Below the pieces are notes generated by a model. That model saw only the letters and a program-made list of their open reading frames with translations, had not been told where the DNA came from and did no database searches. Below are positions 13,191-23,938 of a DNA stretch of 64,000 nt, in pieces. A program made the translations under genes and the position numbers. The stretch is from Celoporthe dispersa (Eukaryota; Ascomycota; Sordariomycetes; Diaporthales; Cryphonectriaceae): contig WAID01000007.1 of assembly GCA_016584495.1 (NCBI GenBank), forward strand, positions 3,706,001 to 3,770,000. The letters run 5' to 3'. Position 1 is the stretch's first letter. The number at the start of each line of letters is the position of its first letter.

Positions 13191-13907
13191 TCACAGCATC
13201 GCAGTCATAGCCAGGAGTGCGGAAGCAAGTGCCCAGCCCGTGGCATAAACCCGTCCAGCCGCATTGTCCTTGTCGTCCGACTTGGCATCCTTCTCATTAT
13301 CACCCGACGAAGACGACTTCTCGTTGTCGGCACTCGTGCAGTTCGTGATACCACCATACAGCATGAGCCGGCCCTCGGTGTAGTTGAGGTACTCCACGCC
13401 CCACCCCTGCCACATCTGAAAGTCGCTGACGTTGCGGCCCTCATAGGTCATGTTCAGGCCCGGGGTCCCGTCGCTGTGGTTGTAGACGCCAAACTCCCAC
13501 TTGCCCACGGCGCTGTCGAGGGTGACGCTGTGGCCCTCCTCGACGTTGGTGTGGGACGCGACCTGCTTGCACTTGCTGTCGGTGATGGAGACGTTGAACT
13601 TGGCCGGGTCGTCGCTCTTGGTCTTGTTGTCCGACTGGGCCGCGATGACAACGCCGCACCAGGAGCTGGAGGAGGACGAGGTGCAGCCCGGGTAGGCGGT
13701 GGCCGTGGCGGTCGTGGTGGCGGTGGTTGACGTGGAGGACGAGGTGGTGGTGGTGGTGGTGCTTGCCGTGGCAGACGACCAGGCGTCCTCGACGCGGGTC
13801 TTGGCCTCGTCGAAGTCGCTGTGGATGTCGTCGAAGATGCCCGGGGTGGCGGTGACGCCTGCGGCGAGGAGGGCCGTGAGGAGGCTGGCGGTGGTGGTGG
13901 CCTTCAT
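13191..13907 (-). CDS. GPI-anchored secreted glycoprotein, no known domain
   Basis: A single intact exon of 238 residues. An N-terminal signal peptide (MKATTTASLLTALLAAGVTA) is followed by an acidic segment (FDDIHSDFDEAKTRVEDAW) and a Ser/Thr run of about 30 residues. A core of ~110 residues has four cysteines and seven N-glycosylation sequons (NKT, NVS, NHS, NMT, NVS, NYT, NCT). A Ser/Asp/Lys spacer then leads to a hydrophobic tail (ATGWALASALLAMTAML) after small residues, a typical GPI signal. The core (DFQMWQGWGVEYLNYTEG) looks like a beta-rich fold, but I do not recognise the family. It probably sits on the plasma membrane or in the cell wall. Confidence 0.8.
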   Translation of the reverse strand: MKATTTASLLTALLAAGVTATPGIFDDIHSDFDEAKTRVEDAWSSATASTTTTTTSSSTSTTATTTATATAYPGCTSSSSSSWCGVVIAAQSDNKTKSDDPAKFNVSITDSKCKQVASHTNVEEGHSVTLDSAVGKWEFGVYNHSDGTPGLNMTYEGRNVSDFQMWQGWGVEYLNYTEGRLMLYGGITNCTSADNEKSSSSGDNEKDAKSDDKDNAAGRVYATGWALASALLAMTAML

Positions 13908-16900
13908 TTTTTTTTTTGGGGGGGGTCTAGAAAAAGATGGGGCAGGTTTTTATCTGGTGATGGTTTATCTTCAAGGAGAGGGAGGAGCAAAGACGCACAG
14001 CGTCGAGGGTGCAAAATTATAGGAAGATAATACAAAGATAGAAGAGAAGAACGTGCTACATCCAGCCTGGGAGAGCGATATCAGAGAGAGACACAGAGAG
14101 AGCGTGAGGAGAGGACGAACTGGTGGATGCCAAGACCTGATGAGCAGGAAGAAGGGAGGAGCCTTGCGATATAAATCATGAGAGAATCTAGATGAGAACA
14201 TCTTGCGCACTGCCTGGATCCGCCCGCTCGTCCGCCCATTTCCACGGCCTATAGACTGACTAGCCTCCTCGCGCCGTTGTACAACGAGAAAGAAACGCAG
14301 GCGAGACACAAGCGTGCTGACCTTGATGACGATGCTGACGGCCGAACGAGGGCAGCCGCCCGGGACGGGACGGCGGCACAACAGCAGCATGCATGACTGG
14401 GCGTCGAGGGGGGGAGGAGAAAGAGAGGAGTGACGGAGGGGTGGAATTCAAGCTTCTTCTTTCTCCCCGGGGCCGATGGGCTTGGTCTTGGCCCGGGCCG
14501 CGCCTGTCAGACCGGACGGGCGGCGTTTCGGGTCTGCCCGGGGGTTGGAATGAAAAGTGCCGGTGTTGCTGACGACACTTGTGGACGACAGAGAGGGGGC
14601 CTTTGCAGTGGAAATGTTTTGGCGGTGCGATGGCTGTGTTGTGCTTACGTGTGCCTCCTGGTCGTCTCCCTCTCTCTCTCTCCCTTTCTTTATTATTATC
14701 TCCCCTTTGCTTGTCCCCGCCACGTTCGTCACACACTGGCTGCTCTCTGTCTGGTGGTCATTAATTAGGCTCTGGCCTGCGATGCTTCATTATCTGCCTA
14801 AATAGTGCATGCAGATCCCGTCCCGTCCCGTCAGCAGACGAAGTGGATGCGGTGGACGATCATTGAGCCTGTTGGTTCGGGGCTCGTCGTGGCGGTACTG
14901 GTCAGAATCACGGTCCAGGCTCTACGGGTTTGATGCTGTGTGGCTCATGTTGCGTGCATAGATTCGAGAGGCGTGAACAGCAAGTCTATCCCGTGCACGC
15001 ACCCTCACACTTGGACTGGACTTACAACGGGAGCAAGAAGTCTGCGACCCGGTCCCAGGTGGACTGAAGCGATGAACCACTCCGATAATTCACAGCCATG
15101 CAGCCCAGGCTACATAGTACTCATCTGTCCTCGTTCCCAGGGCCCAGGATGAACACTGTACTCCCCTGTCTCCTGCCTGTCACCCGATTCATGAGAGTAA
15201 ACCCGCTTGTAAAGGAGTGGCTTGCCGACAGGAAAGGAAGGGGGACCAATACGGTACAGTTCATCTCTGGGCCGGGTAGGATACCTATAGGGGATAAGCA
15301 TGGAGTCGGGCGGGGACGTGTATTTCAAACGTGTCCCAGCTCCTGCCCAAGAGGTCGCAGGCCACTTGGTCAGTTCGTCTCGAGGATGGTGTAGCCCTTT
15401 TCGTCGCGACGGCTTGCTTACTGTGCCATCCCTGCGCCCGGCCAAGGCGAGAGAGGGCATCATACTGTTACCACAAGAGAGAGTCCTGATATCTCGCCCC
15501 AGAGCCAGGCCAGGCTCTTGTCTCGGGGCTTGAATCGTCCTCTTTTTCTTCTTCTTTTTTTTCCCTCCTCGCAGACGAAAAGTCGCCTGAACAGAACGAA
15601 CAGTGCAGCTGCCAGCAAAAAGTAATACGCTGCCTCCAGGGTCCAAACTCCTGAACGATGCCCTGGCGTCACGGATGTCGGTGTCGCTACCAGTCTCAGC
15701 ACAGGGCTCGAGCTCCAGGGAGACGCAGACAGGGGCTCATCACGTGGATGACGTGCAGCAGCAAGGCCTTGGTCGAATCACCTCACTGAAGATCCCAACC
15801 TTCCATCAAATCCGGGGGAAGGGGAGGCGAAAGGGGGGTGGGCATGTTCTTTTGGCAAACTTAATTTCGTCAAAGCGGCTGATAGAGTTCCGGGCCGCAT
15901 GTCTCCCCTCCCCACCCCCTTCTTCAACACCGATTGCCGCACGAACCAACAACCAATACTTTTGAGTTTGCAGCGTCTATTCTCAGGAAAAGATCCGGTG
16001 CGTACGTAAGACGAAAAATAGAGACAGAGAGAGAGAGCGAGAAAGAGAGACCCCTCTTTCGTCGTGGGAATGAGGAGGAACCTTTCCTCTTGACCGCATG
16101 GATGGCTTTGGAAGGCTGGGATGTGCCGTGCCAGCTGGCTGACGCGCAAGTAAGGGAAACATTGGGGGCCCGGTCCACCAGAGACAAAGAGAGGGAGGAT
16201 GTTCTCCGGATAGACGTCATGAGTTGAATAATGTTGATAGGGGAACGGAGAATGGCAGTGCAATCCTCTCATCGTCGCACACGCACGCAGAGTCCGCTGG
16301 CAGCCTGTTTTTTTATCTGGGCTGAGATCAGTTCAGACCGCTGCTCATCAGATCGCCAGCGAGCACGGCACGGCACAGCCAATGATGGACGAACAGCCGG
16401 TCGCACCCCCAAAATAAAACCTGTTGTGCCTACAGCCAGGCAGCCAGGGCAGTGAGAAGAGAGTGCCTATACATGAGATCAAGACCGGGGGGGGGAAGGG
16501 GGCGGCGCCTCTGAGACATTCCATTCCAGCTGGCGAGACCGCTCTGTGTGGGTCTGGGACGGGAATACCGGTTTATCGATCTTCGTGCAGATCCCAGAAA
16601 GGATGTGTCAGTGATTGTCGGTCGAGCTGCTGGAAGGCTGGCAGGACACGAGCCCTTCTCCATTTATTATTACCTCATCCTACTCGACCACACCCACCCT
16701 CACAAAGGAGATCAGAGGAGAAAAGACAAGAAAAAGAAGAGAAGAAGAAGGTAAGGAGAACGAGATAGGATGGATATCCGTGAGGATCAAGAGAGAAAAA
16801 ACAAAAGAATCAAAAGAAAAATGAAGACTCTTGTGCGGCACGATGCTCCCGAAGAGAGATCTGCAGCCATCTGCAATACCATCCGGGTCGTGCCTTGGGG

Positions 16901-19753
16901 CTAAAATCGGAAAGAAAAAAGAGGGAGGGAGAAAAAGAGGAAGGCGAAAAAAAAAAAAAAAAAAAAAAAGGACGACGAGGCGCCTCTCATCCCGATGTGG
17001 GCCTCATGATCATCCATCCACCCACCCATCCATCCAGCCATTCTTACTGTACGGTACAGCTATCCATACGATGTACCATACATAGTACATACTTTGTAAT
17101 ATGATATCGATAGTTGTGGCTGTGCTGCGGTGCTCTTCGTGTTTGCAAGTTTGATGGTTTTCCTTTTCTTCTTCTCCCTCTCACTCTCTCTCTCTTCTCT
17201 TCTTTTCTGGTGTATACGTACCTGGATCTGCAGTGTGAGAGAGTGATCGTTTTTCAAAATCCTGATTTGACCTTGTACCAGTGTCAGTCACATCACCACC
17301 AATGATAGCTCTGTTGGTAGGTGTAGGCGTCAGGGTGTGGCCGGCTTATTTTAGCACCTGCATGCAGCTCTTGGTCAAAACCTGGAACCTGCAACAAGCA
17401 GGCCATACTATGCCAGCAGCCAATGGAAATTGAGATTTGGATAAATGAGGATCGGATTGGACTGGGCCATGGTGTGGTGAGGAGGCGAGGTGAGGTGAGA
17501 CGAGACGAGACGCCTCGAAACGTGCAAGGCCTGGGATGGTGGAGGAGGAGGAGGATCATGATCTGGGTGGAAGGATTGGGGGAAGGGCTGACATGGGTGG
17601 CTGGCTCTTTGGGAGGGGGGCCAAGGAGGGGGTCCAGGCTGCCAGGCACGCAAAGCACAAAAGGCAGGGGTGTCCCATCACTAAAGAACAGGGGCGAGGG
17701 GGGGAGGGGGCGGCCTGGGAAGCCCTGGAAGGTTAGCGGGCACCGACAGTCTGGACGTTCTGTGGGTGTTCCTGCTGGGGACGCAGCGCCAAGCCCTGCA
17801 GCAGAGCCCCCATGGCCCCTGTATGTACGTCTTCTACTGCACTGCTGCAGCAGGCCGACCGACCCATTGGCGCCCGGACTGCCTAACCAATAGGGGCCCC
17901 AGCTATCGATCGTGCTGCCAGGTGAGCCGGCCGGCCTTACAAATGGTAGGCGGTAAGGATGCTCTTGGTACGGGGAATCTCACCTTATGGATCCAGTAAT
18001 CCGCATCTTGAAAAACAGAAAGGAAGAGAAGAGAGAGAAAAAACAAGAATGGGACTTGTATAATAATACACACAACATTACTATGGTAGGCTGAAATCCT
18101 GTGTTCCATCTGCCGCTGCGACAAAAAAAGAAACATGAAAGATTGGGTCGCCCGGTTTTTTTTTTTGGTTTTTTTTTTGGCTTTCTTCTCGTTTTCTACA
18201 CATTCGTCTCATCTAATGAGAAATGAGAAAGAGAAAAGAGAAAAAGAGAGAAGAAAGGAGAGGAACGGAAGAAAAAGAAAAAGAAGAAAAAAACGTCGAC
18301 AGCCAGAATCCCAAACAAGGTACTGACACAGACTGTGTTGCAAGTAACGACCGATCAATCACCAGCCAGCCCCACGCCAACCAATTTTTTTGAGAAAAAA
18401 AACCCAAAAACCACCAAATGGTGATGAGTTGCATACTGCAGACCATCGCAGTAGCTTGGTTCTGGTCGTGTCTCAAAACAGGGCTGGGGACTGCCACCAC
18501 AGACTATACGCGTAAGACGACTCGGCAGTATTTTCCGTGGTGCGCCATTATACATACTATTACCATAGTACCTTTGACTACCCCGGAGCAAAACAAGCGC
18601 GGGAGATTAGCATACACACACAAAGGGCCAAACCCCTTCGTCCCTCGCGCTGGAGAATATGCGCCTTGACGACGTCAGTATGGGGCCGTTCCCACTTCTT
18701 TCTCTCTCTCTCTCCTTCTCTCCCTCCTTCTCCCACGCCTTGTGCTCTGTCCTCGTTCTTCTCTCTCCCTACCTCTCTGGCTAGTACTGATGGGCCCCCT
18801 TTCTCCATATTCCCTGGGATCGTTCTCTACTTACCAGATCGACCACGCATCGCGCTGATACTGTTATTCTGCGCTATGGATTAGGCCTCTTTTTTTTCTT
18901 TCTTTCTTTCCCTCTCCTTCCATGGTTCCTTTCTTGGATCCTTGATCCGCGGTGGGCCGGTGACGAGTCCCCACTTGACGCTGACGGAGCAGTCCAGAGC
19001 ATTTTTACTATAATAATACATAAATGTACGGTAGGTACTGTTTAAGAGAGGAGAATTCTCCGTATCGTGGGGGAGAAAAATAGTCGTTGACGTTGCATTC
19101 CCTCGTCTCGCTTCAGCCTCCTCGGGCCCGTTCTCTAATTTCCATTATTTACAGGTGACACCACCGACCACACCCTCTCGGCCGACCCCTTCTCCCCCCC
19201 CTGGAACCAATTCAATCTCTAACCGACATTCGTTTTCCGGGCACAGTTTCTTACATTGTCTTCTTTGTTTGGCTGTCTAATCCCCTTGTGGTCTCCATCA
19301 CCGGTTGTCGTTGTGAAATATTCACGCACATAGAAGGAGAGAGAGAGAGAAAAGAAGAAAAGGTGTGTATTGTTCAAGTGTGTATTCATCTTGATGCGTT
19401 CTTGGCCCTCGACCGTTACTCCTTCCTCCTTTCTCTGTCCCCCCCCCCGTAAAACCGGATCACCACACACCCACATCCCATCGGAGATCCCCTGTTGCCC
19501 ACCCCCATATAAGCCCTGTCAGCTCACAGACGTCTGTGGTCATGGTAAATAAGGGTTGGGTAGCCCCAGATTCACATAACCTCAGAGAGAAGAACCTCTC
19601 CTCTTAACCTTACCCATCTTCCCCCTCCCTCCAATCAACTGTGGCCCCTCGAACCTAGATCTAGGATCTACACTTGGGAGGACGTGTGGTTCACTTTTAC
19701 TTACACACGAGGCCAGACCGGACTCTTCTTGTTCACACACACACACACACAAG
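13908..19753. other. 5.8-kb gene-free interval
   Basis: No supported gene. The interval holds numerous purine/pyrimidine tracts, a 23-base A-run (16947-16969), GTAC palindromes (17046-17058, 19024-19040) and CT-rich DNA (18700-18780, 19400-19450). The GPI-protein gene and the GH79 gene diverge from its two ends, so it holds both promoters. Confidence 0.55.
19734..19751 (+). repeat. (CA)n tract just before the GH79 start codon
   Basis: A CA dinucleotide run ends two bases before the ATG at 19754, inside the probable 5' leader of the GH79 gene. Similar CA leaders precede the AA11 gene (25314-25347, on the opposite strand) and the candidate small gene at 23079. Confidence 0.75.
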
Positions 19754-22001
19754 ATGGGTGCCTCAAGCAGATCACGGGCTATGGGTCGTGCCGCGGCCAT
19801 GACCGCCGCCTCTCAGCTCGTCTCGTCGGCACTTGCTGCCTCCAACACCATCTCGATAAGCCCAACCGAGACACCACCCTCGGATATAGCAGGTGTTGTC
19901 GACATCTCGTTTGCCGGCTTCGGGATAGAACCTTCGAACCTGTTTGCCTTTACAGGTCAGGGAGGACACGAACGATCTGTCCGTCAACCTGCTGGCTAAT
20001 CTGGCCAACTACACCGGTACGTTTTTTTCTTCTTCTTTTTATTCTGAGTTCATCATATATATATATCTCATATATATTATATATGTGAAACTTTGTGTTG
20101 GTTCAAAATATAAAAGGATGAGAAAGGGGGAAAAGGAATAAGAAGAACTCACACTCACTTACCACCCACCCCCCAAAAAGGCAAACCTCCTCATATCCGG
20201 CTAGGCGGCAACACGGAGGACTACATGCTCTACGACTCTACCCAAGACAAGTATGCCCAGATCCATAATGCGGATGCCAGCGGCAATGGGTCGGTCAAGT
20301 GGGACAGCATGTTGATCGGCCCTCGCTTCTTCGAGGCGGCCAACCGGTTCCCCGAGGGCACGCCCGTCACCTGGGGCCTGAACCTGGCCTACAACGACGA
20401 CGACTACATCGACAGGATCACCACCATGGCGCAGCAGGTGTTTGACAGGTGCACCAACCTGGACATTGTGGCCTTTGAGATCGGCAACGAGCCGGACCTG
20501 TACTATGCCAGCAGCCTGTTCCGCGGCTCGTCCTGGACGGGCGACGTGTACTCGTCGGAGTGGCTCGAGCGGGCGCAGGCCATCTACGAGCAGGTCATCG
20601 AGCCGGCGGGCCTGGGCATGAACTTCTTCGAACCCCAGGCCACCTCGCACACCAGCGGCACCACCTTCGAGATCGAACAGCTGGTGACGGACGGCATCAC
20701 GGCCAAGACCAACGGCTCATCGTACGTGACCAACTGGAACCAGCACGACTACACGTACTTCTTCGGCGTGGCCACCTACGACCTGACCCTCGAGGCCGTC
20801 ATGAGCTTCGACCTGGTCGAGAACCAGCTGGAGAACCAGGCCTCGGACCAGCTCACCCAGTCCGCCGACACCGCCTACGGCTATGCCCTCCGCGAGATGG
20901 GCTGGGTCGGGCCCGTCGGCGCCGTCGACGTGACCGACACCTTTGGCGGCGCCCTGTACACGCTCAACTTCCTCCTGTACGCCGCCTCGCTCAACATGAC
21001 GGGCGTCAACTTCCACATGACCCAGAACAGCTACACGTCGGCCTGGCAGCCCGTCTACCTGAAGGGCGTGGCCCCCTACCCGCGCCCCCTCTACTACGGC
21101 CACGCCGCCTTTGACCAGATCATCGGCCCTACCTGCACCGCACAGGTCTACCAGTACGCCCTGTCCGACGTGCCCACCGGGTACGACTCGTACCTGCGCG
21201 CCTACGCCGTCTACCAGTCGTCCGCCCTGTCGTCCATCACTGTGGTCAACGGGAAGATGGCCAACGCCACCGACTCGGACAAGGCCAACCTGACCGTGTC
21301 CCTGACCATGCCCACCTCGCTGGCGGGCAAGACGGTCTACCTGGCCTACCTCACCAACGACGGCATCGACTCCAAGTACAACACCACCTGGAACGGCATC
21401 ACCTACGAGTCCAGCGGCGACGGCACGCCCACCCAGGTCTCGGACGCACAGGAGACCGCCACCATCGCCAGCGACGGCACCCTGACCATCTCTGTGCGCG
21501 ACTCCGCCGCCGTCGTGGCCCAGGTCGGTGCCCAGGTCGGCTCCCCTGACCGCCGACAAGGCCGCCTGCTCGTCCATGGCCTCGCTGCGGCCCGGCACCT
21601 ACAGCCTTTCTGCGGCGTCCTCGTCCGCATCAAGTAAGCCCGAGAGCGATGGCACCACCTCCAGCACGGCGAGCACCAGTAGCGACGGTAGTGATAGTAG
21701 TTCTTCTGACGGTGCTGACTCGAGCAAATCGGCAGGCATGAGATCGGTGCCCTCTTCCGGGCGCCTGATGCTCTCCGTCTTGGTGTCCTGTGCCTCTGTG
21801 GCCGCGGGCGTCTTTCTTTTTAACCAAAAGTACAAGACTCAAGACTTTCCTTTTTTCTTTTTCTTTTCGTCAATATTCTCCTCTTCCAACGACCTAGTTC
21901 CTTACAATGGGACATCCAAACTCTCTCGATTATTCTATCTTTCTCCTTTTTTTTTTTCATCCCGTTTTTCTCTATATTGGTGGGTTTCCCTTGTGGCATA
22001 G
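19754..22001 (+). CDS. Glycoside hydrolase family 79 (beta-glucuronidase-like), secreted
   Basis: The ATG at 19754 starts a basic/hydrophobic leader (AMTAASQLVSSALA) and then SFAGFGIEP, the family's N-terminal block. A 164-base intron (20017-20180, donor GTACGT) precedes KPPHIRLGGNTED. Family residues follow: IGNEPDLY carries the probable acid/base Glu and LREMGWVGPVGA the probable nucleophile Glu; NFHM and a C-terminal beta domain come later. Two frame breaks are needed. The first, near 19955-19962, joins FAFTG to REDTNDLS. The second, at 21525-21545 after a 12-base tandem duplication, moves into a frame encoding a Cys-containing Ser-rich stalk and a hydrophobic LMLSVLVSCASVAAGVFLF tail resembling a GPI signal. 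The unshifted frame stops at 21637. The true C-terminus is uncertain: the shifted frame stays open to 22001, through T-rich DNA that looks like 3' UTR. GH79 fungal enzymes release (4-O-methyl-)glucuronic acid from glycans. Confidence 0.8.
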
Positions 22002-22983
22002 CAAAAACAAAGGACTGGTTTAGTGGTGGGTGAGTGTACAAATTACTTGTGCACTTGGGCAGTACGGTCTGTTCCCTGGGCGTGTTACAGCATCCGCATA
22101 TACATACATGGGTGGATGGTATCATTTAACAGCATGGCTTGGCGTTTACAGGGCGTTTTTTTTCTTCTTCTTCCCCCTTCCTCAAATCTGTTTGGTCTAT
22201 TAATGTTTTATGACATCAGAGACAGTGGTGGTGGTGGTGTTTGTCTGGAAAGGGGTCCAGAAGACGTATGATGCAGGCTAGTTGGTGGGGATCACTTTTC
22301 CTAGGACCTGTTTGTTGTGATGGATATACCCACACTTGTGCATATCATTCTACATGGGCCATATATAGAAGAGGGAAGCAGAGAGAGAAAGAGAGCAAGG
22401 CATAGACAACAGAAAATTTGGAAGGCGGTGGGTGTCAAGAGAGGATGCACACATAGCTAATTGAATAATGCAAGAACGGTGTAGTTAATATTCAGTTGTT
22501 CTTGTGATGCCCGTCTCATGCGTGATAATCAGCAGAGGCGATTACTAAATGTGCATATGGGTTTGCAACTCTACTCTGTCACCTATTTTCATAGACAGGC
22601 TTGGTGCAATTGTAGTAGTGACTTGGAATAGGAATTCTCCGTCTTTCACCGTTTCAGGATGACGAAACAGACGTGAATGGAAATACCAAAACATCCGGGC
22701 TGGTCACACTTGTATGTTTCTGCCTAGTAATTATACTCTCTCTCTTACTCTCTTTCTCTCTCACAGAGGGGGTGCTGATGACGGTGCTTTCCAGCCAGAT
22801 GTCGTTGTTAATTAATAGGAAATAGTGACTGACTGTAGCATTAGAACATGTGCACACGACCTGCTCGTCCTTCGCCTGTGAGTTCTGTCGCCCACGTTGC
22901 CAACTAACGCTCTATAAATATCACGAGATTCTCCAAGCCCTGTTCCTCCTGTTCACCTTTCCCGGAATGCACATACACGTCCC

Positions 22984-22984
<1 letters not shown>

Positions 22985-23029
<45 letters not shown>
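22985..23029 (+). repeat. (CA)n microsatellite
   Basis: An uninterrupted CA run of about 45 bases. It is followed by a purine-rich leader and an ATG at 23079, the same arrangement as in front of the GH79 gene. Confidence 0.9.
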
Positions 23030-23030
<1 letters not shown>

Positions 23031-23078
23031 CACCATACACGAGTACATCCAGAGAAAACAGAGACGCAAAAACCCAAG

Positions 23079-23254
23079 ATGACGAACACGGAGATGAACC
23101 CCCTCACGCCTGAGCTTGATACCAAGTCCTCCTCGGGCGAGGCCTCCACCAGATCGATCAGGATACCCCCGGGACGCTGCTCTACATGTCCTGTACGATC
23201 CACGGCTTGGTGCCCATAACCATCACAGGCCGTTGCTCCAAGTGTAGGCCGTAG
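23079..23254 (+). CDS. Candidate small protein gene (about 58 residues, frame-shifted)
   Basis: After the CA leader, the ATG at 23079 starts MTNTEMNPLTPELDTKSSSG. In this frame the product ends at 23219 after 46 residues. A one-base shift near 23142-23146 instead continues with DQDTPGTLLYMSCTIHGLVP and a Cys-x2-Cys end (CSKCRP), stopping at 23252-23254. That version looks more protein-like. I do not recognise either version. The call rests on leader similarity and sequence texture, so it is tentative. Confidence 0.3.
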
Positions 23255-23938
23255 TAAGCCAATTGACAAAACCCCCTCTTCTATTACTCTGGACCTATCT
23301 GACTCTTTCTGAGCGACGAGATGTACCGAACATAATTATTAATAGAAGTGTGTTCGCCTTGTCTGTTTCTTCTTTTCTTGCTTGGAGTTTGGTTGGGTGT
23401 TCACGCGAGGCAAAACGTATGGCGAGCTGGCCGGGAGGTATCGTGGGGGACCTGAGAACAGGATGGTCTCTATGTTGATAGGCACACTGGTGGATGGGAA
23501 ATTGACTGCTTTTTGTGATCAGTCTTGAGAGATGCATTTATTATGATCTTTCTAGAGGCGTACGGCCTGTCCGCGTGACATGAAGATTTCATGAAAGTCA
23601 GTAATTTCCAGTGGAGGTAGATTTTAAGTTTCTAATAACCGAATGTCACTCATGATTCATATGCCAGATTGATTTGCGAGACGCAGGGGTAATATTTCAC
23701 AATTCCTGAACTGCACACTCAAAAGCAAGGTAGACCGGCTCCGATATGCTTCCTGAGTTGTGGTCCGTACAAGGAAAATAAAAGTGTCATCAAAATAAAT
23801 ACAATCAAAAGTCCTAGAAGAATCTGTCTGACATGTTGTCATGTCCTGTTCAGTAAAAATGTCATGTCTTATTCTCTTATATCCGGTCAGCTTTCTTCGT
23901 CCTTGCTCCGCCCTCGTGTGCAGAGGCAGCGCAGCACT

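Larger units (their letters stand above)
22002..23938. other. Intergenic region between GH79 and AA11 genes, with one candidate small gene
   Basis: Apart from the CA tract at 22985-23029 and the candidate small coding sequence at 23079-23254, I see no gene. The remainder is moderately AT-rich and lacks long coherent open frames. Confidence 0.5.

Noticed and set aside
20717..21598. 293-codon minus-strand frame across the GH79 gene
   Set aside because: Gly/Val/Asp-rich composition is the mirror of the GH79 codons, and no domain is visible.
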